Assembly: GCA_945957245.1 (NCBI GenBank) | Contig: CAMFLD010000130.1 | Location: 1-7,376 of the forward strand | Direction: 5' to 3' | DNA from: an uncultured Flavobacterium sp. | GTDB lineage: Bacteria > Bacteroidota > Bacteroidia > Flavobacteriales > Flavobacteriaceae | DNA: 7,376 nucleotides | Part shown: positions 1 to 5,834 of the stretch, one piece after another | Layout of the letters: each line of letters starts with the position of its first letter | Position numbering within the stretch: position 1 is the stretch's first letter | Position numbers and translations under genes: made by a program | Notes under the pieces: model-generated | Seen by the model: only the letters and a program-made list of their open reading frames with translations | Databases searched by the model: none | What the model was told of the DNA's origin: nothing

Positions 1-364
1 GAGTTGCTTCAACAATGTAACCTCCTTTGTTAGCAATCTTAAGACTTACCAATCCGTTTTCTAAAGTAGTAAAATCTTCTTTAGCTGTAGGCAAGGTTGC
101 TGAGTAAGCAAATTTACCAAGACTTCCTTGAAGTTTCTGCATTTTGACTGTATCACTTAAAGCACTGTCTTTTAGGGATTCAGAAATTTGTTTTGTTGTA
201 TCTTCCTTGGCTTTTTGCTGCTGTTCAACTTTCTCTTTTTTAGCTTTCTCCTGCTCCGCCTTTAATTCATTAGCTCGGTTATTGTACATCATCCACATGA
301 TGATGATAAAAATTAAACCAAAACCAATAATTGTATTAAAATCAAATTTCTTTTTTTGTTCCAT
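1..364 (-). CDS. yidC: Membrane protein insertase YidC, N-terminal part (runs off the left edge)
   Basis: YidC inserts and folds inner-membrane proteins, alone or with the Sec translocon. Only the first 121 codons are in the window; flavobacterial YidC is usually over 600 residues. The ATG is at 364-362. Residues 1-9 are short and charged (MEQKKKFDF), residues 11-27 form one hydrophobic membrane segment (IIGFGLIFIIIMWMMYN), and residues 30-75 are a Lys/Glu/Gln-rich, probably helical linker. From about residue 78 the start of the periplasmic beta domain is visible (FAYSATLP, then ENGLVSLKIANKGGYIVEA), as in Gram-negative YidC. The conserved insertase core lies outside the window, so the call rests on N-terminal architecture plus the flavobacterial neighbour pyrG. 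It begins 23 bases after the pyrG stop, without a promoter or terminator I can recognise, and is probably co-transcribed with pyrG. No clear Shine-Dalgarno precedes it. Confidence 0.9.
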   Translation of the reverse strand, partial: MEQKKKFDFNTIIGFGLIFIIIMWMMYNNRANELKAEQEKAKKEKVEQQQKAKEDTTKQISESLKDSALSDTVKMQKLQGSLGKFAYSATLPTAKEDFTTLENGLVSLKIANKGGYIVEAT

Positions 365-387
365 GATAATGAACTTAATCCTGTATA

Positions 388-2001
388 TTATTTATTTTTA
401 TGTTTTACCATTGCGGCCACAAAGCTAACAAAAATTGGGTGTGGATTCGCAACAGTACTCTTGTATTCCGGATGGTATTGCACGCCAATAAAAAAAGGAT
501 GGTTTTGTAGTTCGATAACTTCAACCAAACCGGTTTCAGGATTGATGCCTGAACAAACCAATCCGGCTTTTTCAAGCTGCTTCCTATATTCGTTATTGAA
601 TTCATACCTGTGACGGTGTCTTTCTTCTATTTGTTTTTTTCCATAAATCCTCTCTGCAAGGGAGCCTTCTGCCAAATCACATTTCCAGGAACCCAAACGC
701 ATGGTACCTCCTTTATCGGTAATGTTCTTCTGTTCTTCCATGATGGATATTACCGGATACTTTGTTTCCTCATTCATCTCGGTGGAATTAGCTTCTTTGA
801 GTCCTAAAATATTTCTGGAATATTCGATAACTGCCATCTGCATTCCAAGACAGATTCCAAAAAACGGAATGTTCTTTTCACGGGCATAACGAACAGTATC
901 TATTTTACCTTCAATTCCACGACCGCCAAATCCGGGAGCAACTAGTATGCCATCTAAATCCTGGAGTTGTTCTTCTGCCGTTTTGGCATCTAAATATTCA
1001 GAATGAATGGAAATTACGTTTACTTTAGTCTGATTGGCTGCACCTGCATGAATAAATGATTCTAAAATAGATTTGTAGGAGTCCTGTAGTTCAACATATT
1101 TTCCCACCAAACCAACATTAACAGTTTGTTTTGGATGTTTTAGCCGATGTAGGAACGTATTCCAGTTTTTTAAATCCGGAGCTGATTTTTTAGGCAGATT
1201 CAATTTTTTAAGGGCTACTATATCCAGGCCTTCCTCAAGCATTAGGTTAGGCACTTCATAGATAGTTGAAGCATCTATGGACTGAATTACGGCCTCACGT
1301 TTTACATTACAGAATAAGGCCAGTTTCTGACGTAAGTCATCAGAAAGATCATGCTCTGTTCTACAAACGAGAATATCAGCCTGAATTCCGCTTTCCATAA
1401 GGGTTTTCACAGAATGTTGTGTTGGTTTCGTTTTTAGTTCACCGGCTGCTGCAAGATAAGGGATTAAGGTCAAATGAACCACAATACTATTGTGCTCTCC
1501 TAACTCCCAAACCAACTGACGCACAGACTCTATATATGGCAGCGACTCGATATCTCCGACCGTACCTCCAATTTCTGTTATAACAATATCAAAATCGCCT
1601 GTACGCCCAAGCAACTGGATACGCTCTTTGATTTCATTTGTAATATGCGGAACAACCTGCACAGTCTTTCCTAAAAACTCTCCTCTTCTTTCTTTTTCTA
1701 TTACAGAAAGATAAACCCTTCCTGTAGTTACATTATTCGCTTGTGATGTCGGCACATTCAGGAAACGCTCATAATGACCCAAATCCAAATCGGTTTCTGC
1801 TCCGTCATCGGTTACAAAACACTCGCCATGTTCATAAGGATTTAAAGTTCCCGGATCTACATTGATGTAAGGGTCAAATTTTTGGATAGTAGTTCGATAT
1901 CCTCTGGCCTGGAGTAATTTGGCCAAAGAAGCTGCAATGATTCCTTTCCCCAAAGAAGAAGTCACACCGCCTGTAACAAAAATGTATTTTGTCTGATTCA
2001 T
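388..2001 (-). CDS. pyrG: CTP synthase (glutamine-hydrolysing)
   Basis: PyrG makes CTP from UTP, ATP and glutamine in the cytosol, the last step of pyrimidine nucleotide synthesis, and in known members is activated by GTP. The 537-residue protein is full length (E. coli has 545). Residues 1-270 are the amidoligase domain, with the P-loop GGVTSSLGKG at 11-20, the metal-binding stretch DLDLGHYERF at 71-80 and Glu143 in TEIGGTVGD. Residues about 293-533 are a class I glutamine amidotransferase domain: oxyanion region GFGGRGIEG at 357-365, nucleophile Cys384 in GICLGMQ, and His510 and Glu512 in YHPEY. All key residues are present. I chose ATG 2001-1999 because MNQTKYIFVTGG matches the family start. 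The reading frame stays open upstream to a TTG at 2049, but that adds low-complexity residues encoded by the leader and promoter. The promoter and inverted repeat just upstream suggest its own transcription unit, continuing into yidC. Confidence 0.98.
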   Translation of the reverse strand: MNQTKYIFVTGGVTSSLGKGIIAASLAKLLQARGYRTTIQKFDPYINVDPGTLNPYEHGECFVTDDGAETDLDLGHYERFLNVPTSQANNVTTGRVYLSVIEKERRGEFLGKTVQVVPHITNEIKERIQLLGRTGDFDIVITEIGGTVGDIESLPYIESVRQLVWELGEHNSIVVHLTLIPYLAAAGELKTKPTQHSVKTLMESGIQADILVCRTEHDLSDDLRQKLALFCNVKREAVIQSIDASTIYEVPNLMLEEGLDIVALKKLNLPKKSAPDLKNWNTFLHRLKHPKQTVNVGLVGKYVELQDSYKSILESFIHAGAANQTKVNVISIHSEYLDAKTAEEQLQDLDGILVAPGFGGRGIEGKIDTVRYAREKNIPFFGICLGMQMAVIEYSRNILGLKEANSTEMNEETKYPVISIMEEQKNITDKGGTMRLGSWKCDLAEGSLAERIYGKKQIEERHRHRYEFNNEYRKQLEKAGLVCSGINPETGLVEVIELQNHPFFIGVQYHPEYKSTVANPHPIFVSFVAAMVKHKNK

Positions 2002-2046
2002 TTTATAAGTAGTTGTTGTTGTGTTGTAGTTGTTTAAAAAACGTGG
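2002..2046 (-). other. pyrG 5' leader: T6 run then G-free CAA-rich stretch
   Basis: Between the presumed -7 element and the pyrG ATG the minus strand reads CCACG, then six T (2041-2036), then an A/C-rich stretch with repeated CAA/ACA triplets ending in TTATAAA. From 2041 to the ATG there is no G, so no Shine-Dalgarno can form and G-C pairing within the leader is impossible. An unstructured A-rich leader fits the Shine-Dalgarno-independent translation common in Bacteroidota. The start site would fall close to the T run if spacing is typical. Composition and position are seen; any regulatory role is inference. Confidence 0.5.
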
Positions 2047-2077
2047 CAAAAGTACTGATTTAATTTGAAGATTTGAA
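2047..2077 (-). promoter_or_regulatory. Probable Bacteroidota-type promoter of pyrG
   Basis: The minus strand has TACTTTTG at 2054-2047, a full match to the Bacteroidota -7 consensus TAnnTTTG. No TTG lies at the proper upstream distance; the nearest equivalent is TTC at 2077-2075, 20 bases away, so the -33 half is imperfect. The element is 45 bases from the pyrG ATG. The same eight bases followed by C occur in front of guaA. Confidence 0.6.
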
Positions 2078-2134
2078 AATCATTATTCTTTAGGTTTGAA
2101 AAAATATGTAATCACATCTTCAAATTTTCAAATT
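2062..2134. repeat. 19-bp imperfect inverted repeat with 35-base spacer, possible terminator or REP-like element
   Basis: The arms lie at 2062-2080 and 2116-2134. On the minus strand the first arm is AATTTGAAAATTTGAAGAT and the second is ATTTTCAAATCTTCAAATT. They complement at 17 of 19 positions; in RNA one remaining position is a G-U wobble and the other an A-C mismatch. Each arm is internally repetitive, built on TTTGAA. The first arm contains the TGA stop of the DUF3820 gene (2130-2128) and the second ends 7 bases before the pyrG -7 element. There is no T tract after the second arm on the minus strand, so it is not a textbook intrinsic terminator. I recall similar TTTGAAAAT-type palindromes in flavobacterial spacers, but cannot confirm that here. 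Confidence 0.6.
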
Positions 2135-2361
2135 GGTTTCGGATATTGTTTTTTAATATTCCGCACCAATTCTTCCAAGCCATTTAATTTAAGTTCATAT
2201 ACAAGTTGCAGCTGTTCCCCTAACTGGCCTTTGGGAAATCCTTTCTGACTATACCAAACCACATAATATTCGGGTAGATCTATCAGGTAATATCCTTCAT
2301 ATTTACCAAACGGCATTTTGGTGTGGGCAAGTTTTATTAAAAGTTGTTGCTGCTGATTCAA
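2128..2361 (-). CDS. DUF3820 family protein (E. coli YpeB-like), TTG start
   Basis: This is a 77-residue soluble protein of unknown function, with no signal peptide or membrane segment. It carries the DUF3820 signature: MPFGKYEG at 16-23, LIDLPEYYVVWYSQKGFP at 26-43 and KGQLG at 44-48, followed by a helix LVYELKLNGLEELV. E. coli YpeB has the same layout, including a short helix of the type LIEIAN before MPFGKYKG. That helix is why I prefer the TTG start at 2361-2359, which yields LLIKLAHTKMPFGKY, over the ATG at 2316-2314, which would leave only 62 residues. No in-frame ATG exists between the upstream stop and the TTG. The TTG lies 2 bases after the stop of the preceding DUF2752-type gene, so translation is probably coupled. 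GKYxG segments of this type also occur next to exonuclease domains, but no nuclease domain is present here. The family is clear; the function is not known to me. Confidence 0.85.
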   Translation of the reverse strand: MNQQQQLLIKLAHTKMPFGKYEGYYLIDLPEYYVVWYSQKGFPKGQLGEQLQLVYELKLNGLEELVRNIKKQYPKPI

Positions 2362-2363
2362 AG

Positions 2364-2759
2364 TTAAATCGGAATAATTAAATTATAAAATGAGATAATA
2401 AAGGCAATTGTACTCAATGTAATATCAAGCGATAGTATTTGTTTAAAATTTTCGGCAGCGACCTTTTTACAGATATAAATCCTTGCCAAAAGCTGAAGCA
2501 GAAAAAAGACAAAGATTTTCAATCCGTAGCTGTTATAAAAATTTGCTTTATCAAAATTAAATCTCAATATCTCAGAAAACGATCTGGTCAGCCCTCTGCT
2601 TTTACAGTAAATCTGCGGCATACCTTCACAGGAAGACGGAAGCGTAACTGCAAGGAATGGCACCATAAAGCAATAAAAAAAGATAACTATAATTATCAGG
2701 CTGAAAATTATATTTATCTTTTTATAAGAGTCAATTTGGTAAAACAAATTGCTTTGCAT
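2364..2759 (-). CDS. Small membrane protein, divergent DUF2752 family
   Basis: The 131-residue protein has about three membrane segments, near residues 15-37, 79-97 and 109-130. The loop after the first contains C52-K-S-R-G-L-T-R59 followed by SFSEILRFNFDKANFYNSYG and a hydrophobic stretch. This resembles the DUF2752 hallmark CPxCGLTR with a downstream helix, an N-x-x-G turn and a membrane segment. The second cysteine of the motif is Arg55 here. Two other cysteines, Cys30 in the first membrane segment and Cys44, lie before it. No signal peptide separate from the first membrane helix is seen. It starts 9 bases after the stop of the DUF4190-type gene and ends 2 bases before the DUF3820 start, so it sits in the middle of a three-gene unit. 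The role of DUF2752 proteins is unknown to me. The family assignment rests on one motif plus topology, so it is moderate; that the gene is real is more certain. Confidence 0.7.
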   Translation of the reverse strand: MQSNLFYQIDSYKKINIIFSLIIIVIFFYCFMVPFLAVTLPSSCEGMPQIYCKSRGLTRSFSEILRFNFDKANFYNSYGLKIFVFFLLQLLARIYICKKVAAENFKQILSLDITLSTIAFIISFYNLIIPI

Positions 2760-2768
2760 TACACAAAT

Positions 2769-3152
2769 TTATTGAGTAACTATTGTATCTGTTTCTTTTT
2801 CCTGAGCCTTTTTTATAGAGTCATTTGTTTTTTCCATTTTCTCATTTGCTGAATCGATCGCAGCTTTCGCAACAGACCCAATCGTTCCAACAACGAACAG
2901 CATCCAAATTATTACAAAACCTGTACCAACGATTCCTAATATTAAACCGGCTTTAGGCATGGTACGGGATGCATTTTCTTTTTTAGCCTGAGATAAGCCT
3001 ACCGCTCCAAATATAATGGCTAAAGTTCCAAAAAGGATGGCAATAAATCCGAAACAAGGAATAAAAGCCGCTATTACTGCCAAAATCCCTAATACTAATG
3101 CTGCAATTCCCATTCCCTGACCAGCATTTGAAGGTCGTAAATCGTTTTCCAT
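2769..3152 (-). CDS. DUF4190-type small membrane protein
   Basis: The 127-residue protein has a short polar N-terminus (MENDLRPSNAGQGM), a Gly/Ala-rich hydrophobic pair at about 15-32 and 34-55 (ALVLGILAVIAAFIPCFG, then ILFGTLAIIFGAVGLSQAKK), and a third membrane segment at about 67-91 (KAGLILGIVGTGFVIIWML). It ends in a charged, probably helical tail at 97-121. The G-x-x-ALVLGIL / AIIFGAVGL-x-QA / GLILGI pattern is typical of DUF4190 and related small integral membrane proteins, whose function is unknown. The only cysteine is Cys33. The ATG at 3152-3150 gives a natural family start. The upstream 93-base spacer holds a candidate promoter, so this is probably the first gene of the DUF4190-DUF2752-DUF3820 unit. 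Neither substrate nor partner can be named from the sequence. Confidence 0.85.
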   Translation of the reverse strand: MENDLRPSNAGQGMGIAALVLGILAVIAAFIPCFGFIAILFGTLAIIFGAVGLSQAKKENASRTMPKAGLILGIVGTGFVIIWMLFVVGTIGSVAKAAIDSANEKMEKTNDSIKKAQEKETDTIVTQ

Positions 3153-3187
3153 AATTATAAATTATCTTATCGGATAAATCTAAAGAA

Positions 3188-3220
3188 AAAACATAGTCTT
3201 TTGCTTATAGACAATTCAAA
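3188..3220 (-). promoter_or_regulatory. Candidate promoter of the DUF4190-DUF2752-DUF3820 unit
   Basis: On the minus strand TTTG at 3220-3217 is followed after 21 bases by TATGTTTT at 3195-3188, close to the TTG / TAnnTTTG Bacteroidota consensus (last G replaced by T). An alternative -7 element, TAACTTTG at 3224-3217, matches the consensus fully but has no TTG at the expected distance upstream. Either would give a leader of roughly 25 to 60 bases. Which is used cannot be decided from sequence. Confidence 0.35.
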
Positions 3221-3245
3221 GTTATTAACAAGTTAAAACTGTATT

Positions 3246-3650
3246 CTATTTCCAGTTAAAAGTAATTTCTTTTTTTATATCAGGGTGCAGACTGAAAAAA
3301 ACGGGACAGGTCATTGCTGCTCTTTCCAATATTGTTTTTGTTTTATCATCTGCGGCATGATTCATTTCAAAATGAACATGAATTTCTGAAATCCTTCTTG
3401 GCTCGGCTGCCATGATTTTGGTAACTTCAGCCGTAGTGCCTTTTAATTCTATGTCCATATCTCTGGCCTTTATCCCCATGATGGTAATCATACAGGTAGC
3501 AAGGGAATTAGCTACCATATCTGTTGGAGAAAATGCTTCTCCTTTTCCATGATTATCCAAAGGAGCATCTGTAATGATTTCGGTCCCGGACTGCATATGC
3601 ATTGACGAAGTTCGTAATTCGCCTAAATACCTAACGATTGATGTTGCCAT
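3246..3650 (-). CDS. OsmC/Ohr-family protein, YhfA-like
   Basis: The 134-residue cytosolic protein has the OsmC fold signature. The N-terminal strand region leads to FSPTDMVANSLATCMITIMG at 40-59, with Cys53 at the start of the central helix, and the second cysteine, Cys115, lies in MTCPVFFSLHPDI. In characterised OsmC and Ohr proteins the paired cysteines reduce organic hydroperoxides. Both are present, so a thiol peroxidase role is plausible, but the length and layout are closer to the YhfA-like branch, for which a physiological substrate is less clear. The ATG at 3650-3648 shares its A with the TAA stop of the upstream LysM gene (TAATG), indicating translational coupling. A weak purine stretch (AAAAGAAG) lies upstream inside that gene. 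No strong terminator follows; the next 93 bases are A/T-rich and contain the promoter of the next unit. Confidence 0.92.
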   Translation of the reverse strand: MATSIVRYLGELRTSSMHMQSGTEIITDAPLDNHGKGEAFSPTDMVANSLATCMITIMGIKARDMDIELKGTTAEVTKIMAAEPRRISEIHVHFEMNHAADDKTKTILERAAMTCPVFFSLHPDIKKEITFNWK

Positions 3651-5737
3651 TACTGAGCTTCTTTTATGGTTAAATCGGTGTCATAATACAAAATATAAAT
3701 TCCGTTATTGGAATAGCCATAAGTTGGATTCTGAACATAATCAAATTTGTTTTCTATCTGTTCTGTTGGAGATGATTGAACTGTTTCTTCGAATGTTTTA
3801 TCCTGAGCTAATCTTAGCAAAACATCAAATGTAACATCAAAACCCCGGATGGCGTATTGGTTGGGAAGTATTTTGTTGAGTTTCTTATACTTTGCATCAA
3901 ACTGGTTAGCTTCATCAGATTCATTTGGTCTGGAAAGTGATGGATATAATAATTTCAACTTAGTTAATCTCACCAGTGGGATTTCTTCGAAATCCAATGT
4001 TTCGTTAGGTTCCAGAATAACAAGCTGCACCTGATAATCTTTTTGTGCTGCCAGCAATGCCGATGTAGTGGCCAAAATCATGCTGGTACTTTCAGAAGCC
4101 ATGATTACATAATTCATTTTATCCTTTTTCAGCAGGACTTTCAGACTGTCGGCAATTACTGTACCTTTATCGCTCAAGCCTACAATCCTGGTTTCCTTTT
4201 GCATATCCTGGATATATTGCTTGACACTTCCTTTCTTACTATCAACAACGGCCAGTATATTTCCTCCTTTACTTTTCATGTATTGAAAAATCGAAGTACG
4301 CAAAAGTTCCGCCGAAGGCATTGACTGGTATAAATTGGAAAACTTCTTACCCTGTTCCTTTGACAACGGTGAAATTACCGGAGTCTTTGTCGGCTCAACC
4401 AATTCAGCCAGTTTTTCAACGTTTGACTGATAGAATGGCCCTATAATCGCATCCATTCCTGACAGGTTATTTTCTTGTGCCAATGTGGCAATGTTTGAAG
4501 AATTTTTGGTTTCCTGAGAATCAAGGATTTGAATATCTACATTCATTCCTAAAACCTTGGCAGAATCAATTGCCATTAACGCTCCGGAATAGAAATCTAG
4601 TGTAAGATTCAGGAATTTATCCTTTTTTAATCTGGCTTGAGTTGAATTGAGTGTATCGCTTTCTATTTTGGAGATATTGAATGGAAAAAGTAATGCGAGC
4701 TGTTTCCTCGCATTAGTGTTTATTGAATTCATCAAATTTCCCTGTTCCTTCCTGACAGGTTCCTTTCGCTGCCCCTTGGGAACCCTTAGTATCATTCCCT
4801 GTTTTATACCTTTTTTCAGTTCCGGATTAAGTGAAATTAATTCTTTTTCGGTAATTCCGTAGTCTGATGCTATGGTCGCCGCTGTTTCATTGGGCCTTAC
4901 GACATATTCTTCCAAATATTTTTTTCCTGAAACTGCAACCGGAGCAGCTTCTGCATCAGTCTTGGTTGCTTCAGCTACAGGCTTTGCTACTTCATTTGAA
5001 GGTGTATTACCCGAAACTACCAACTTAAGACCTATCGGAAAATCATTGACAATAGCGGGATTTAAACGTTCCAACTCAGCAATGGTCATTCCATATTTTT
5101 TTGAAATACCATACTTAGTTTCCTTTGGCTCTATAACATGGTAAGTGGTACCGGAAGCTAATGCTGGTTTGGTTTCTATTTTTGGCATTGGCTTTTTAAC
5201 AGGTTCCTGTGTAGTCGGATTGGTTTTTGCAACCAAAGGCTTTTCATTAGTTTCTCCGCCTGCCGTTGCAGAAGGTATTTTTATGGTTTGACCGATCTTT
5301 AAACCGTCTTTAAGCAAATCTTCGTTGGCAGCTTTTAATTGATCAACAGTAATATTATACTGTTTGGAAAGACTGTATAAAGTCTCTTTCGCCTGAACAA
5401 GGTGCGTTGTAGGATTTGTTGAAGATTGTGCTGCATTAGCTGTCAAAGTAGTATTAGTAGTAGATGCCGGAGCCGATGGTGTTGAAACCGGAGCTGTATT
5501 TTCCGGAACCACTCCGGATGGCGGAATAAGCAACACACTATCCAACTGGATTCCGTTTTGGGAATCAGGGTTTAGTTTGTAGATATCATAAGGAGTCACC
5601 TTATATTTTTGAGCTATCATATTGATAGTTTCCCCTTTAACAACAACATGTTTGATGTACTTTTGCTGTTTAGCATAAACAGTGTACATCAAAGAAAATA
5701 TTGTCAGGAATATGGAAAAAATAATACGTCTTTTCAT
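3650..5737 (-). CDS. Secreted protein with four LysM domains and a C-terminal PBP1-fold domain
   Basis: The 695-residue protein begins with a signal peptide (MKRR, hydrophobic core to about residue 20, likely cleavage after VYA at 22). There is no cysteine near the cleavage site, so it is not a lipoprotein. Four LysM repeats follow, at about 27-72, 111-155, 198-242 and 277-320. Each has the HVV/YVV-x-x-x-ET-x-x-x-IA-x-x-Y pattern, a central L-x-x-LNP/AN and a final I-x-IP. They are separated by Pro/Ala/Thr/Ser-rich linkers. LysM binds peptidoglycan N-acetylglucosamine chains. Residues about 344-690 resemble a type 1 periplasmic binding protein fold: LLFPFN, LDFYSGALMAID, an IIGPFYQSNV segment, PVISPLS, and NILAVVDS. 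E. coli LpoA has a similar fold and activates a peptidoglycan synthase, but I see no direct homology to it. Probable location is the periplasm, bound to the wall. Ligand and function are unknown. It is translationally coupled to the OsmC gene. Confidence 0.9.
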   Translation of the reverse strand: MKRRIIFSIFLTIFSLMYTVYAKQQKYIKHVVVKGETINMIAQKYKVTPYDIYKLNPDSQNGIQLDSVLLIPPSGVVPENTAPVSTPSAPASTTNTTLTANAAQSSTNPTTHLVQAKETLYSLSKQYNITVDQLKAANEDLLKDGLKIGQTIKIPSATAGGETNEKPLVAKTNPTTQEPVKKPMPKIETKPALASGTTYHVIEPKETKYGISKKYGMTIAELERLNPAIVNDFPIGLKLVVSGNTPSNEVAKPVAEATKTDAEAAPVAVSGKKYLEEYVVRPNETAATIASDYGITEKELISLNPELKKGIKQGMILRVPKGQRKEPVRKEQGNLMNSINTNARKQLALLFPFNISKIESDTLNSTQARLKKDKFLNLTLDFYSGALMAIDSAKVLGMNVDIQILDSQETKNSSNIATLAQENNLSGMDAIIGPFYQSNVEKLAELVEPTKTPVISPLSKEQGKKFSNLYQSMPSAELLRTSIFQYMKSKGGNILAVVDSKKGSVKQYIQDMQKETRIVGLSDKGTVIADSLKVLLKKDKMNYVIMASESTSMILATTSALLAAQKDYQVQLVILEPNETLDFEEIPLVRLTKLKLLYPSLSRPNESDEANQFDAKYKKLNKILPNQYAIRGFDVTFDVLLRLAQDKTFEETVQSSPTEQIENKFDYVQNPTYGYSNNGIYILYYDTDLTIKEAQ

Positions 5738-5761
5738 CTACTGAATTATTTATTTAACGTC

Positions 5762-5794
5762 TAAAGTTAACAAATCTTTTTTTATACGATTCAA
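5762..5794 (-). promoter_or_regulatory. Probable promoter of the LysM-osmC unit
   Basis: On the minus strand TTG at 5794-5792 is followed after 22 bases by TAACTTTA at 5769-5762, matching TTG / TAnnTTTG except for the last base. The predicted start site lies about 20 bases before the LysM ATG at 5737. No Shine-Dalgarno precedes that ATG. It is the only promoter candidate in the 97-base spacer with both halves near consensus. Confidence 0.5.
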
Positions 5795-5796
5795 AT

Positions 5797-5833
5797 GTTA
5801 AATTTTTTCTTTAACTATTTTGTGTTAACAAAA
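5797..5833 (-). terminator. Two weak A/T hairpins after guaA, possible terminator
   Basis: Just after the guaA stop the minus strand reads TTTTGT-TAAC-ACAAAA (5833-5818), a 6-bp stem with a 4-base loop. It is followed by GTTAAA-GAAAAAA-TTTAAC (5815-5797), a 6-bp stem with a 7-base loop. Both stems are almost entirely A-U and no T tract follows the second, so as intrinsic terminators they are poor. They lie upstream of the -33 element of the next promoter. The pairing is exact; the function is a guess. Confidence 0.25.
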
Positions 5834-5834
5834 A

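Noticed and set aside
144..428. 94-codon plus-strand open frame at the left end
   Set aside because: It is antisense to the N-terminus of yidC and the end of pyrG and shows only low-complexity Ser/Phe/Cys content.
2002..2049. Longer pyrG start (TTG at 2049) adding 16 residues
   Set aside because: The extra residues are encoded by the A/C-rich leader, the TTG belongs to the TACTTTTG promoter element, and MNQTKYIFVTGG is the usual family start.
2359..2366. TAACTTTG as an internal promoter before the DUF3820 gene
   Set aside because: It arises from the upstream stop codon plus the TTG start, has no TTG at a suitable -33 distance, and would lie within a tightly packed unit.
2439..2852. 137-codon plus-strand open frame
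   Set aside because: It overlaps antisense to the DUF2752-type gene and the end of the DUF4190-type gene, both supported by family motifs and membrane topology. Its own product shows no recognisable domain.
3574..5144. Plus-strand frames within the LysM and OsmC genes
   Set aside because: All are antisense to genes with clear LysM, PBP1-like and OsmC signatures, and none encodes a recognisable protein.
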